DNA of 64,000 nucleotides, taken from Pomacea canaliculata. Lineage: Eukaryota > Mollusca > Gastropoda > Architaenioglossa > Ampullariidae. Shown here piece after piece: positions 47,201-58,673 of the stretch. The notes under the pieces are model-generated. The model saw nothing but the letters and a program-made list of their open reading frames with translations, made no database searches and was not told the origin of the DNA. Position 1 is the first letter of the stretch; each line of letters begins with the position of its first letter. The position numbers and the translations under genes are program-made. The stretch spans positions 20,650,555-20,714,554 of the forward strand of contig NC_037599.1 in assembly GCF_003073045.1 (NCBI RefSeq), given 5' to 3'.

Positions 47201-50200
47201 ACCACTCTCTGTTCCTTCATAGACTGCACACCCTGTACAGGATTTCTGGACCTTCACTAGATGGTTGAACTCCTATCTCACTGATAAGACGCAGACTGTG
47301 TTTGTTGATGGTCAAACATCTCACCCTGCTCCACTGTCTTGTGGTGTCCCCCAAGGCTTGGTACTTGGCCCAGTTCTGTTCAATTCTGTATATGAAGCCA
47401 CTTTCATCTTGCATCCAGGTGCACAAGGTTTCTCTTTAATCATATGCTGATGACACGCAACTTTACTGCTCCACTCCATCAGCTGAGTCTCACTTTGCTA
47501 CCAGCACCACAGAAGCCTGTATTGGCGATGTCAGGGACTGGATGGTAACAAACTAACTTATACTCAACAATGATAAAACAGAAGCCCTCCTATGTTTGAG
47601 AAAAAAAATCCATCTTCACTCTTTTGTCCACCAAATCACATTAAGGTGAGCAAAACAGCATCACCTTTGCGTCCTCCGTCAGGAATCTGGGATTCATTGT
47701 CACTGCAAACATGACTCTTGCTAAGCGAGATTCAGCTGTCTGTTCAGTCTGCCTGTTATGAGGTACTCAAAATCAGTGCCATCTGTCACATTCTGTCTAC
47801 ACACGCTAACAACACTCTTGTCTGTGCATATTCTATCCTGGCTTGATTACTGTAACTCCTTGCTTGCTGGCTGCCCTAAATACCTTCTTCACAAACTCCA
47901 GAAAGTACAGAACTCTGGTGCCCAGAGCTAAGAAATGGAACCATGCCACTCTTCTTCATTTTCTGCATTGACTTCCCATCCATTCTCGCGTCCATTACAA
48001 ACTGTCCGTGCTGTTTTAATTTCTTTGCTGGTTCCTGCTGTGACTGTTTTTCTGAACTTTTCTTCCCTTACGTCCCAGCTCATTTCTCGTCTCGGGCATA
48101 CTGTTCTTTCTCTGCATGTGGCATCTGTTTACAGGGCTGGCTGCCTTGCCGTAATATAGCCTAAGTTGCTGACACGGCATAAAACACCAACACACACACA
48201 CACACACACCCTTACGTCCCAGCTAGACAACTGTACTCCTTACCTGATGATCGTCTCCTTACTCTTCTGTCACCAGAACAATAACATCGCCACAGGATTT
48301 TTAGATATTATGCAGTGAAGCAACGGAATTCTCTCCCTTTCCATATCGGCCACCTACCCACTATTGACTCCTTTAAGCGTGCTCTGAAAACGCACCTCTT
48401 CCAGAAACATGACTCCTAGCACCCTTTCCCACAATGCTAGTCCTTTTTTACACTCTTCCCTGCTTGTCTTCCTTTTGCAATACCATGATACTCTCAGTTC
48501 TTGTTATTTGGTTCCTCTTTGCATTTTCTGTATTTTATTTTATTCTTCATTAGTACTGTTGCTTATTTCATAGTTCATATGGTTTTTTTGTTGTTGTTTT
48601 TTTTTTTTTCCTGTCCCTCATATATTGTCCATTTCTTGTTCTAAGGTGCTAAGAGCATGCTCCTTAGGAGTGTGAATACGTGCTTTACAAATATTGCATT
48701 TATTATTATTATACTCAGTTGGCGGACATTAATTTTTTTTTTTTTAATGCAAAGATGAATCTCTCTCCCTCTTTTTTTAAGAGAGAGAAATATTTCCGTG
48801 TGCGAAGTGAAATGGTCGAGCACGCATGGAAATGTATCTGGTTGGCTTGTACAGCTGTAAAAAGTTTCTTCATATTTTACTTTCTTTTCGGTAAGTGTTG
48901 ATGAATCACTATTCAATAAAACATGATCAGGTTTAGTGTGTGTTTGCATGCATGCGTACACATTTGCCAGCTTCGTTTCTTACTTTTAATAATTTTTATT
49001 TTTTATCATTTTGTAAGAACTCAACCACCCACATCATTTAATTGAAAACTTTGTGCACATGTATTTGTACAAGTACATATGATTTTGTGAGAAGCAACTT
49101 GTATCGTGTAACATTTGTTGGTATTGGTGGATACATTGTGTTAAAAAAAAAAAAAGGCATATCTTAATTGCTTCAAACCTGGCCTCATAAGCAGATCTTG
49201 TCTATTTTGGTGGTTACAGCACCATCATCTTCCTTGAGAGCAGATTCTAGAAGAAGAAATATAGATGAATCAAACATTGGATATATCATTGAAGGGAGAT
49301 GCATGTTTTTCATGATGCCATTCATTTTTAAGTGGGGGAAAAAAATTATCAGATAATTTTCTAGGGCTTGGTGTGTTTAATCTCTGTGACACCAATTATC
49401 TGGTCTGGTTTAAGGTGGACGAATAAGAGTGTGGATAGTGGAAGCTCTAAATGTGGATGATGTGTAAGTATTTTTTAAAATCTTATTTCACAAGACAAGA
49501 TTACTTGTGCACTGTTATCGTCAATCCCTAGTTATTTGCTTATTTATATACTTATTTATTCCTTTACCTCTAAAGGGGCAATAAACAGTTCTGTTCAATT
49601 ATTTATTCCTTTCAAGAGGTCCTTACTTTTTTTCCTAGTTTTCTCCATCCACATTTTTGTAAACATTTGTGGTTTGATGCCAAGTGTATTTAAAGAAATG
49701 GCTGAAGCACATAATCATGTCAGATATGGACAGAGTCATATTGGTCTTTTTCAGCCCTGCAAACCAGCGTCTAGATTCGCTTCCTGGCCTGCTGGACTTC
49801 TCTGTCTTGTGGCAGACTTTTCTCTGCTCCTTGTTCACCTGTTATAGTTGGACATTGACCACCATTCTGTACTGCGTCTATCACACACAGGTGAGTGCAG
49901 GTCGTATGTGGGTGTAGAATGGAAGGTGATCAGGTATGTGAAAATTAAGTTTTATAGCTTTATCACAGTCTGGTGTGATTGTAGTTGCTGAATCATCTGC
50001 ATATATTTGCTGTTGACTCTTAACATTCTTGCAGAGGGCAAGACAATTTTTTTTTAATGAATATAAATCAACCATTCAGTTACTGGAATGCTGTAAAATG
50101 GCTATCACGTTTCTTCAACCCACAAAACTTGTATCTGCATTCTTGTTGATATATGGCATATTATCATAAACTGTCTTTGACTTTTTTTCATGATTTTTTG

Positions 50201-53200
50201 AGAAGCAACTTTGTCATCATTTTGTGAGATCATGTGCATTTTATTTGAAAAATGGTGTTTGTTTTTTGTTTTTTTTTAATTTTGCTTGTTTAACCTATGT
50301 GTAACAGCGCCTTGAGTTCCCAGTACTGCCTGGTTTTAATTCCCCTTCTAAATACTGTCTGAATGAGGCTCTGATCTGTAATGATGCCCTACTCCAGGTA
50401 TGTTGTTTTGGAAAAAAAAAGTACACACTTTTTAAATTAAGCATATTTATCTTAAATTCTTTGTATAATCTTTACAGTGTTAACTGTGTCTTTGCTATTC
50501 TGATAGCTCTGTCAGCAGTGTTACAGTGAAATAACATATTACCAATGTTGCTGAGACATAACAGCTGTAACCTGCCAACGTGCTTCAAGCTCAACAGTCT
50601 AGAATAAATGTCTTTGCCTCCCGCAGCATCTGGCTTTCTTAGACTTGTCCCACCTATCCAGCACCAACATGGCTCGTCGTCAGGAGGTTTTCAGCCTAAG
50701 CCAACCAGGGGGTCACCCGTACACCTGGCGAGCTATTGCCAGCACCTGTCTGCAGCAAGTGGACATGCTGGTGACAAAGGTCCACATTGCTAATGCTGCA
50801 AAACTTGCCAGTGTGCCCTTGCAGCAACATCCAGAAAAGATTTTCCATACCACAGGTATGAACCTGGCAACCTACCTGGGGACATACACTTGCTGCAGCC
50901 ATCACCTGTAGTTGTTCATTTTCTCTAAGATGTAGTATAATAGGATATTTTAAACTTTTTCCAGATGTCGACTGTCTTTTTGTGAATTGTGATTAAGGCA
51001 TTTTTTTCAAAATTTTATAGATTTCTTAAGACGATCTAGCTTAATTGTGGTATATTATCTGTTCATGATAGGGGTAGTACAAAAGGTCAGTTATGTAAAT
51101 AAGAATCGTAAAGCTAAGAAGGGTACTGGCCTTCTTTACTATGTCAGTTTGCACATGCAGCAGCAGAATTACCTGTTTTATTTGTAAATTGAAATATTCA
51201 AGTATTATTTGTCAGTGTCATATTTATGAAATCTAGCAATGGTTTGAAAGAGATTTTTAGTAGCATAATGCTCATAACCACGTTCATGGTTAGTTTCAGA
51301 CGATGAACTGCTTAAAGATGTCCTAAAGACTTCATCACAAAAACCTTCACTCCTGTCAAGGGTAAGTGCCAGAAGGGTAAAGGGATAGAATCCAGTTGAC
51401 TTTCCCAAGAACCTCTGAGAAATGCTTTACAAATTGAAGAGTAAGCAAATGACCGAATGGTGGAGAGGTGGTGTAATACTCTCATGGTGTCGGGAGTAGG
51501 TACCTGACTCCACAGTGGGTTAGGGAAGGTAAACCAGCAAGGGAGAATAAAAATGTCATCACCCTCGCATTGTGGTCTCTAGTCCTTCATTCCCCAGATG
51601 ACCAAAAAAAAGTACGGAATACCTTTTTTTTTTTTTAATGATTTTACTTTTTAATAAGAATTCTGTCCACTCTAGCAGATCATCAGAACTAGTGCACCCA
51701 CTAGTCTATGAAGAGAAACCAGAAGTAAACTATTTCTCTTACACTGTCTTGTTTTTAGAATGAGCCAGACCAGGTTCGTGGGTTAAGTACATAGGGTTTT
51801 CCAGCTGCTAGAGAAGTTCACTTTTGTTTGGCATATCTTGGAACGTGGGGAGGTTGTATGGTTACCAGCCCTAAGAAGACTACCAATAGAAAGGGTGCAG
51901 ACAGAGGTAGCTACATTATTGTTTTCAGGATTTTGTTGTACAAGAAAGACTAGCTGTTCAACAGTTACCTTCTCTAAAGGCAAGGCATATCAGAAGTGAT
52001 CTCAAAACATATAAGATAATTAACAAGATTAATGAGGATGATACTAACAAATTCTTCAAGTTTAATGGGATTTTTAGAACAAAGAACACAACTGATGTGT
52101 TTTTCCAAACAGGGAAACCCCTTTCTGGGTTTACCTTTATGAACACATAGAAATTTTATCTAATACATCTGTTAACGCATTTTAAAACCTAGATGACACC
52201 ATAATTTTAAGGACTTGCTAGTACGATCATGTCTTGGCCTAGACTTGACCAATAAAAGTAATGCAAAAACAGACGATGTATCAGCCACAGGCTTAACTGA
52301 TAGTCCTGACTTTTCTATTATAGGCAAGAGTAGGATCCTAGTATAGGTATTGCTAAGGTAGTACATATATCATTGCAGGTGCGTGCAATTCTTATGACCA
52401 AGCCAGTCTTGAGTTATTTTCTCATGGAGCTGCCCGATGCCAAGAGCAGACAACTCTTTGCCACCTGTCAAATTCCAATCTGGGCCATAGAAGGTACAAT
52501 TTAAAATACTCGGTAATGCATTTAACATGTTTTAAACCAGGTGCTGTCATAAAAAAAATTGCAATTCTTGGCAACATGGAGGTCAAAAAGCTCATTGACT
52601 TTTTCCAATCCATGTACACTTTTTAGCATACATACCTAGCCTTTCTTATGAGTATTTTTAAGAAAGACATCTCTACTTCTTCTTCTTTTTTTTTTCATTG
52701 CTTCTTTCTTTTTATGTGGAGTTGTATGTAAAGTTTAGGTTGATTCTATTTTATCCAGATGTGAAAACAATGGTGGATATATTTATCTATGACCTATAGT
52801 GATGAGTGTAGCATTGGGTGCTCTAAAACAGATCACATTTACAAAACAGCAATATCATGAGATGAAAGGTGTTTTGTAGAAATGCCTATCTGAAGCCGCT
52901 TACATTTTTGTCACAGCCCTGTCTCATTTGGCAGCAGCATCATATAGGGAAGACAAATATGGTGTTGTGCAGCAGTCCTTGCCCACCATTATCACCTCGC
53001 TTGTTACTCTTCATGATGTAAGTTCAAGACCTCTGCTATATTGCTTGAGATTTGTCAGGATGTAAGATGTTAACCTTTAAAGTAAAGTGTCTGCAAAGGT
53101 GAATGCCCGGTAACTACTTTTCAGCTAGGCAGTGGAGCTTAAAACTATGACATAACTCTTAAGGTAATAATAATGTAATTATTACATGATCATGCCATAT

Positions 53201-53872
53201 GGATTCATGACAGAAAATATTACGGAAGGTAATTCTGGTTTTACTGTGTGTTTCCCTTCTATAATCCAGAATGTTGAGAAATATTTCAAGCTCCAGCCTC
53301 CAGCATTAAGAAGGTATGGCCGCGAAACTCCAGTAGCTCCTCGTCTATTGCTAAGCCAGCAGCTAAGAGAAACTCTCAAGACGTCCATCTATCGCCTGAC
53401 TGACACCTTTTCCTCTCATTTAGGGTAAGCTGTATATTTTCAGATAATGGCACTGGTTCTGATATACTATGCCTAAGGAGGAACTAGTTGAATAACTAGG
53501 GATGTTTTTTTCTGTGACTAGCATTCTATATAGTTTCAACGATGTGTTCAGAATTCACTCTGTTTTTTGTCAAGCCTTTGTTATCTGAATTATTGTTTCT
53601 GAAGAATCATATTTTAGTGAATAAGAAATTGGCATCATGTGTACACGGCGATTTAAATTGACCTCACTGGAGTAGGTGGTAGTACTGTTTATCTTTTTTG
53701 CTCTCACAGGATTCAGAGTTAGATCATCAGTTCATCTTTTACCTGTCATGTTGATCTCTTGACAGGAGTTCTTGCCATTTGTCAGTGAATCAGTCTATTT
53801 TGTTGCAGAGATTTACAACTGAGTGCCGACTGCTTAAAACGAGTGCGTCTATTTCTTGACTATAAGGAGTGA
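44204..53872 (+). CDS. NDC1: NDC1 transmembrane nucleoporin, whole gene (15 exons, 564 aa)
   Basis: Fifteen exons join in phase to 564 codons plus TGA. NDC1 is a nuclear-pore membrane protein that helps insert pores into the nuclear envelope and anchors soluble nucleoporins. Six hydrophobic segments lie in exons 2, 3, 4, 5, 6 and 8 (about residues 18-42, 55-82, 103-122, 157-176, 211-231 and 266-290), the family's topology. After the last one comes the conserved cytosolic part with RRQEVFSLSQPGGHPYTW, DKYGVVQQSLPTI and LKTSIYRLTDTF, ending LFLDYKE. Human NDC1 is 674 aa; the shortfall lies mostly in the disordered linker between the QEVFSLSQPGG and YFL blocks. The ATG at 44204 is the first in-frame start and lies 252 bp from the divergent TAX1BP3 start. 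A LINE fragment lies in intron 5. Confidence 0.95.
44369..44489 (+). CDS. NDC1: NDC1 coding exon 2: transmembrane segment 1
   Basis: Acceptor ttcccctgcag, donor GTAAAA, phase 1 out. Hydrophobic run from SLFWSVVCLLPLTT to LFICHLSLLHP; the LLHPWQ end resembles the vertebrate loop after helix 1. Confidence 0.87.
44862..44957 (+). CDS. NDC1: NDC1 coding exon 3: transmembrane segment 2
   Basis: Acceptor ctctgtcacag, donor GTGAGA, phase 1 on both sides. Encodes residues 52-83, a nearly continuous hydrophobic helix. Confidence 0.88.
45203..45309 (+). repeat. 107-bp direct repeat, copy A (before NDC1 exon 4)
   Basis: Appears identical, base for base, to 45615-45721. It contains atgagactcgatcaccatca, which also occurs alone at 45583-45602. 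It ends 25 bp before exon 4. Confidence 0.9.
45335..45509 (+). CDS. NDC1: NDC1 coding exon 4: transmembrane segment 3
   Basis: Acceptor accattgcag, donor GTAAGT, phase 1 in and 2 out. Encodes VPETRLQNYL, then a hydrophobic stretch with MGGACVAWCC matching the vertebrate helix-3 region. The exon lies between two identical 107-bp direct repeats. Confidence 0.92.
45615..45721 (+). repeat. 107-bp direct repeat, copy B (after NDC1 exon 4)
   Basis: Second copy of the 45203-45309 segment, 412 bp downstream of it on the same strand. A partial third copy lies just before it at 45583-45608. Confidence 0.9.
46730..46889 (+). CDS. NDC1: NDC1 coding exon 5: transmembrane segment 4
   Basis: Acceptor cctcttcag, donor GTGAGC, phase 2 in and 0 out. 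Encodes LVMNEAHLFLVMSGAATGLL, then YINFHMQQQNYLAFPILQ. The LNEYHLFFL and NYLPFP patterns are the vertebrate counterparts. Confidence 0.94.
47030..48720 (+). mobile_element. CR1/L2/Rex1-like LINE fragment in NDC1 intron 5
   Basis: Broken frames give SAYRPFHSTKTTLIKV, LLDLSAAFDTIDHSLFLHRL, CGVPQG with VLGPVLF, YADDTQLYCSTPSAESH and the C-terminal NSLPFHIGHLP, FKRALKTHLFQKH. The 3' end reads gtgctttacaaatattgcat then (att)n, a typical tail of this group. Frameshifts and stops make it inactive. It is interrupted by a SINE at 48081-48208 and ends about 60 bp before NDC1 exon 6. Confidence 0.9.
48081..48208 (+). mobile_element. Short SINE-like insertion with perfect 16-bp target duplication
   Basis: Flanked by identical 16-bp copies of CCCTTACGTCCCAGCT (48065-48080 and 48209-48224). 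The 128-bp insert ends in gctgacacggcataaaacaccaa followed by (CA)n, a tail I associate with SINEs seen in molluscs and other invertebrates. Removing the insert restores the LINE frame, so it landed after the LINE. No tRNA-like head is visible, so the copy looks 5'-truncated. Confidence 0.75.
48782..48890 (+). CDS. NDC1: NDC1 coding exon 6: transmembrane segment 5
   Basis: Acceptor ctttttttaag about 65 bp after the end of the intronic LINE, donor GTAAGT, phase 0 in and 1 out. Encodes KYFRVRSEMVEHAWKC followed by a hydrophobic helix. Confidence 0.9.
49415..49463 (+). CDS. NDC1: NDC1 coding exon 7 (49-bp exon)
   Basis: Acceptor ggtttaag, donor GTAAGT, phase 1 in and 2 out. The short segment GGRIRVWIVEALNVDD aligns with the loop that follows helix 5 in vertebrate NDC1. 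Confidence 0.82.
49755..49890 (+). CDS. NDC1: NDC1 coding exon 8: transmembrane segment 6
   Basis: Acceptor tctttttcag, donor GTGAGT, phase 2 in and 0 out. Encodes RLDSLPGLLDFSVLWQTFL and the last membrane helix; the pattern LDxxxGLLxxSxL is conserved in the family. Confidence 0.92.
50308..50397 (+). CDS. NDC1: NDC1 coding exon 9
   Basis: Acceptor gtgtaacag, donor GTATGT, 30 codons, phase 0. Start of the cytosolic part: FPVLP at the start, then CLNEAL matching the vertebrate CLPKVL-like block. Confidence 0.9.
50627..50855 (+). CDS. NDC1: NDC1 coding exon 10: QEVFSLSQPGG block
   Basis: Acceptor tcccgcag, donor GTATGA, phase 0 in and 1 out. Contains the most conserved NDC1 stretch, RRQEVFSLSQPGGHPYTW. 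Confidence 0.96.
51124..51174 (+). pseudogene. Displaced copy of part of NDC1 exon 5 in intron 10
   Basis: About 51 bases match 46820-46870 of exon 5 with roughly five substitutions and no indels; the frame would read TGLLYYVSLHMQQQNYL. It has no good acceptor or donor of its own, so it is most likely a dead fragment. Confidence 0.7.
51300..51361 (+). CDS. NDC1: NDC1 coding exon 11 (short linker exon)
   Basis: Acceptor tagtttcag, donor GTAAGT, 62 bases, phase 1 in and 0 out. Encodes an unconserved linker; support is from splice sites and phase. Confidence 0.75.
51451..51612 (+). mobile_element. Possible SINE in NDC1 intron 11
   Basis: A segment with an A-box-like TGGTGGAGAGGTGG, a block gggttagggaaggtaaacc, a ccctcgcattgtgg block and an A-run after gatgacc at its end has the build of a SINE. 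It resembles sequences I associate with mollusc introns, but no target duplication was confirmed. Confidence 0.35.
52379..52493 (+). CDS. NDC1: NDC1 coding exon 12
   Basis: Acceptor tatcattgcag, donor GTACAA, phase 0 in and 1 out. Encodes VLSYFLMELPDAKSRQLF and IPIWAIE, matching the vertebrate YFFSKHPEA / HIWALE block. Confidence 0.93.
52917..53017 (+). CDS. NDC1: NDC1 coding exon 13
   Basis: Acceptor ttgtcacag, donor GTAAGT, phase 1 in and 0 out. Encodes ALSHLAAASYREDKYGVVQQ, one of the strongest family matches. Confidence 0.95.
53270..53424 (+). CDS. NDC1: NDC1 coding exon 14
   Basis: Acceptor tataatccag, donor GTAAGC, phase 0 in and 2 out. Encodes VEKYFKLQPP and LKTSIYRLTDTFSSHL. Confidence 0.95.
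53809..53872 (+). CDS. NDC1: NDC1 coding exon 15 with stop
   Basis: Acceptor ttgttgcag, phase 2 in, TGA at 53870-53872. The C-terminus RVRLFLDYKE matches the vertebrate LQQFLEFKE ending. Confidence 0.92.
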
Positions 53873-54131
53873 TGATCAGCAAGACATTTTGAAAAACTTA
53901 ATGCAGAAAATATGGAAACTAAGTGTCCTTTTTTACATGTGTTTATGAAGAGAGAGAGAAAGCAAAATTTTTTTAAATTTGAATACCTATAGTTGCTGAA
54001 TGTGATTGTAAATATAGCCATACATGGATCATTTCAGCTTGCGAAAAGGAGCGTGGGCTAGGGTGTCATGGATGATAAGGTCATTGTCGATGTGAACCTG
54101 GAGATGGAAAAAGGCTAGTCTCTAGGGTGAA

Positions 54132-54137
54132 AATAAA
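54132..54137 (+). terminator. Candidate poly(A) signal for NDC1
   Basis: AATAAA 260 bases after the NDC1 stop, an ordinary distance. No transcript evidence is available. Confidence 0.45.
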
Positions 54138-57100
54138 AATACCACAAACATCTGTTCAGCAGTGGTTCTCAGTGACCAACTACTATATTCTACAAATGAA
54201 ATGATCGAAAAGGATCTGTGGAAAAATGTCAAACCTATGATCAAGAAGATATGCATTGCAGGCTCCACGTGTGTGTGTGTAGCCACTCACGGCAGACTGC
54301 AACAGTGTCCTACCTGTGAGGCAAAGCACTAAGAGCTGTGGCCAAAGGGGGTCTTTCTTCACACCCAACTCTTGGGGAGCGGGCTTCAGATATAACCTCA
54401 GCCACACTGCTAGCTTTGTGGTATCCCCCAACAAGAGGATCTGACTGCACTGATGTTGAACACTGATTATTCCATGCAGGACCTGCTCACGACTCAAGAG
54501 CTGCCACCTGTCCAGTTGTTTCCCCTGACAAGTTATAGCAGAATTTTTGCTACTGCTCTCAGTCATCAAAACAACATGAGCAGTTACCCTTTTAACATGT
54601 CTAGTGTATGAGTTTTTAACCAGACTGCAGTAGAGTCTGTGGACTTAAGGAGTAAACCGTCATCTTCTGGTGCATCAAAACTGTACAGTGTGCACTCCTT
54701 AACCCCTTCTGAAGTACTTAATGTTCATGCAGTACGCATACCCACATGCATGCAGACACACAAAGAATGGCATGCATGCATCATTTATGTATTTTAATTT
54801 AAGCATAATAACTTTCATTTCCGCTCAGATATTTACAAAAATAATCACTACAATTTTATGCAACAATATCCTAAAGAAATAGTAGTCAATATAGAAATAT
54901 GCAAGAACTGTACTGTGAACATGGTACCCTTTTAAACAAATCAAATTTTTTGTCGTCCATAAACCTGCAACACTTCCTCTGATGAAGTCTACAAAGAGTG
55001 GGTGAAGGGATGCTGGGTAAAAATTCTGGTTCCACAATGCATGTGCCTAGGTATGTGCACATGATTTACACAGAAATTTTATGTAGTTTTAATGAAACAT
55101 GAGTCATTAGACCTGGCTAATACATTTTTAATTAATCTAGAAATACTGAGAAGGAAAAATGCTGTTGTTTAGAGACCATCCTAGCCTACTGACTGCAATG
55201 GAGGGTAAATGGAATGGTGGTGATGAAGGCATATGTCGATGAATTTTAAAAATGGCAATATATCAACAACATATGCATCACTTTTTCTGTACAATACCAA
55301 TAACGTGCAGATGAAAATAGCTTAGCTGCTTGTGCAGCCCAAGTATTCATCACTAAAGCCACTTCAATGTAGACTGTAAAACCTGGAGAACTGCAACCAT
55401 GCATTGTGTCGTACTACATACAGATCATTTGCATAAGACATGGAGAAATTTTATCACTTGAGACCATCTATCTCACAGCAGTTTTAAGAACCCCAACACA
55501 CAAAGGAATTTGTTAGAAAAATAACACTCCAATCTCTTTTGTCTGATTTAAATTGCAGCAGGATAGTCCATCTTGAGATAAGCGATGAAACACACAAATG
55601 CTGAATCATATTTTGCATGCATTTCTCATGCATCTTAAAAATGTCACAGGCTGAATCTTGTGAAAAAACTATAGTGTGATCGACGAAAGAATTCAGGAGG
55701 GAGGACTACAGTGTCATTCATCCAAAAATTCAAATATGTGACCATGACAGGTTCTGGCCTTTGTTGATAAAAAATGTTTACTGAAGCTGCTTTGATAATA
55801 AAAAATTTTCAAGACAATTACTACCTGCAACTGGCAAGGAGTTCACTTTTATCTAATTTTTAGTGACCATGATAGCCACATTGTAAAGGTTCAAGAAAGT
55901 ATTGTAAATTCAATCTGCATAAGTGACTTCAGACAGTTTATTTCATCACACCAAGCAAAAATTAGATGAAAGTTCAAATGCATATTGGAGAAGACCTCCG
56001 ACACACTTTCTAAAGGAAACACTACATTCATTTACCGATAGGCATGTTGATCCAACCTTACACATTTCAACTGACCAAAAAATAAAAACATACGTGACCA
56101 AGCAGACAAATCCATACTCCCAGACAAATCACAACGTAACAGAACGAAATACTTCTGGTAATCCATGCAGTTAAATGACACGGGAAAAACTGACATCCTG
56201 CCAGTAGAGAAATGTGCACTGATCTTATCAATCAAATCTACTATACTGTTTTCTCAGCTGAATCACTTTATCAAACACAAAAATTGTCAACTTGTGAAAG
56301 GACGGTTTAGTTATACAAAGCTAGGGTTGTAGCACCTTGTTTCCTCCTGCTTTGCTTTTTTGCCCCCAGTGTCATCAGCAAGAAGCCCCAATTTCTGCTC
56401 AGGTAATCTGTTTTAAAGCTTCACATGCAAGCTCAGTGAATCAAGGTGAGACCCTATCAACGTCTTGTATCTATAAATTACGAAGAAAAAGAAACATAAT
56501 CCAAAACCAGTTATTCACCTTAAAGCAAGATTCATGCAGATGGCCTAATGTGTTTTAACATATTACATCTGCCAGAATAAAACAAAATTATTGTTTTTCA
56601 GTGTCATCTGTTCTGAATTACCATTCTTTGCAACATTCTTATTCACATGCATACATATTCCTTGCTGCTAGTTCTGAGCTTATCCCTTGCACTCTTTGAA
56701 ACAAATATATATACACTCTTATTTTCAAATGCTGATGCAATACTAGCAAACAAGTTGCATTTTCTTTGGTGCAGGGAATAAGGGTATAGAAAGAATGCAT
56801 TTCATGTGGGTATTAAATGTTGCTATATGTACATGGCATATCTGCCTTACTAATAGTGTTGAAGAGCTGAGCAGTTAATCAAGAAAATGAAGAAGATCTG
56901 TTGCCCTGTGCAGCTGCGCTATGAAGGTCTGGGCTGCACCTCCTACTTTGTACACAGATTCAAAAACAGAAATTACTTGACTAGAACAGGAGTTTATTCC
57001 TAACAGAGGTTACAAATAAATAATATAAATGAAGAATGCCACTTGAACGAATGTTCACACCTTGATATACGCTCCTCTCTGACAATCTGCAACAAAATCT

Positions 57101-58363
57101 CTCAGTCTGCTGCATTCTAGAAAAGATCAAAACTCAAAAATGACAAGGTTGAACAGAAACATGGTTCCGCTGCCACACACACACAGACCACATGCATTCA
57201 AAGAAGAAAAGTCTGTCAAAACAGGCTAGGTACCTGTGGCTCCTTATGACACATTCTCACATGGTTCAACTTAGGGCAGGCACGTTTCCTAGCTAGCTGC
57301 CTTCAGTCAATACAAGTCATTCGAGCCATCATTGTGATATAGTTCTCATTCTTGTGAAGTATAATTTTTGTTACTTATAAGTGTATCTAATGATGCAAAA
57401 GCAATGTCTCAACAAAACGTCAGCACTGCATGCAAGTTGAAACATAAGGGGCTAGAATGTCCCAAAAGATTTTTGTTTTAAAAAGTTGACCAGTAACCCA
57501 GCTAGTTCTCATTTTTTGTTGGTTTTTTTCTTTTGTTATCAAAACTGCTGTCCTCATCCTGGAGGAAAATCCAAATTATCACTCTTCTAGGATCTTTCTG
57601 GAATACCTGCTCCATCTCTACTGTGAACACTACATCCTTTTCAGTAATTTTTGCCATTTTTTCCAGTCTTGTTACCGCATCTCTACATCTACTGCTCCTA
57701 CCCTACTCCCACCCTTCCACAGTGTGGCATCATGAAACACTCTGGCCCAATCTGTGCTACAATATCCCAAAGCAGCACAAATATGGAAAGCTGATGAGCA
57801 CTATCTGCTGTCCATCTACTTGTCTACAATTCTGTAACTCACATCAACCCTTGATTCTGCTCTCATTGACCTGCACTATTTTTTTTCAAAAATATTTCAG
57901 GAGCAGGGCTATGTCTATCTACAATGGCTACTTACCAGCAGTTCATATTCTAAAAGAAAAAATATTTATGACTGACAGAGGTGCAATAACAGCAGCATTT
58001 CTCACACAAAATAAACATTTCCATTATCTGCCATATCAAAATTATGCTTCAGTGGGAAGAGTGAAAGGGAACCCGGTCAACTGTCAGCAAAATTCCTCAC
58101 TTATGCAGTGTGCATGTGGCTTACATCCTTATCCATCCAACATATTCAAGTCTTCCAACAAAGGCAATAAAAAGCAAGTCCATAATTAAAACCTTACAGA
58201 CTCTTCTTGGAGCAAAACTATTCACAAATCAACCTTTCTCCTGAATTCACCAGCAGAATTTCCAGTCTGGACAACAGGTGATGCTGACATGCATCTTCTA
58301 CTCCTCCTAAATAGAAGTCTCTTGCACAAGATGTCACTGGTGTTGGGGATGGGAGGGGAAGCT

Positions 58364-58369
58364 TTTATT
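58364..58369 (-). terminator. Candidate poly(A) signal for RFX
   Basis: AATAAA on the minus strand about 305 bases after the RFX stop. A nearer hexamer overlaps the stop itself (58673-58678). Sites further left would give a much longer UTR. Confidence 0.35.
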
Positions 58370-58673
58370 TACCCACTGTCATCTTATGGGTAAATGTTGC
58401 CCTCAAAGACTGTCATCCAAATGTATCAAATACATCACAGGAATAAATTCGAAAAATATTACACCAATAAAGAAGTGGGAGCGAGAACAAGATGCAGGGT
58501 CTGCAGAAACATTTCTCAGAAATGAGGTTTAAGGCCAAACAGATGCCTCATCAATGCCTCTGGCATGGATGCCAGGACATCCTTGTGTCAAGTAAAAATC
58601 AAGGAATGAAGCACTGCCTGAGTGTCTAAAGTATGTGCATGGGGGAGGGGTGATTGTTTGGGAGAGGACAAAT

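Larger units (their letters stand above)
53873..58673. other. Non-coding gap between NDC1 and RFX (converging 3' ends)
   Basis: Holds the NDC1 3' UTR at the left and A-rich + strand sequence from about 54.8 kb, consistent with a long minus-strand RFX 3' UTR. A 218-codon open frame at 57533-58189 starts with TTG, has no ATG near its start and no family match, so it is not called. Confidence 0.55.

Noticed and set aside
54183..54569. 128-codon open frame on -
   Set aside because: No recognisable domain or homologue pattern, and it sits over the NDC1 3' end.
57533..58189. 218-codon open frame on +
   Set aside because: Starts with TTG, no domain or family match, no splice context, and it lies in A-rich sequence antisense to the probable RFX 3' UTR.
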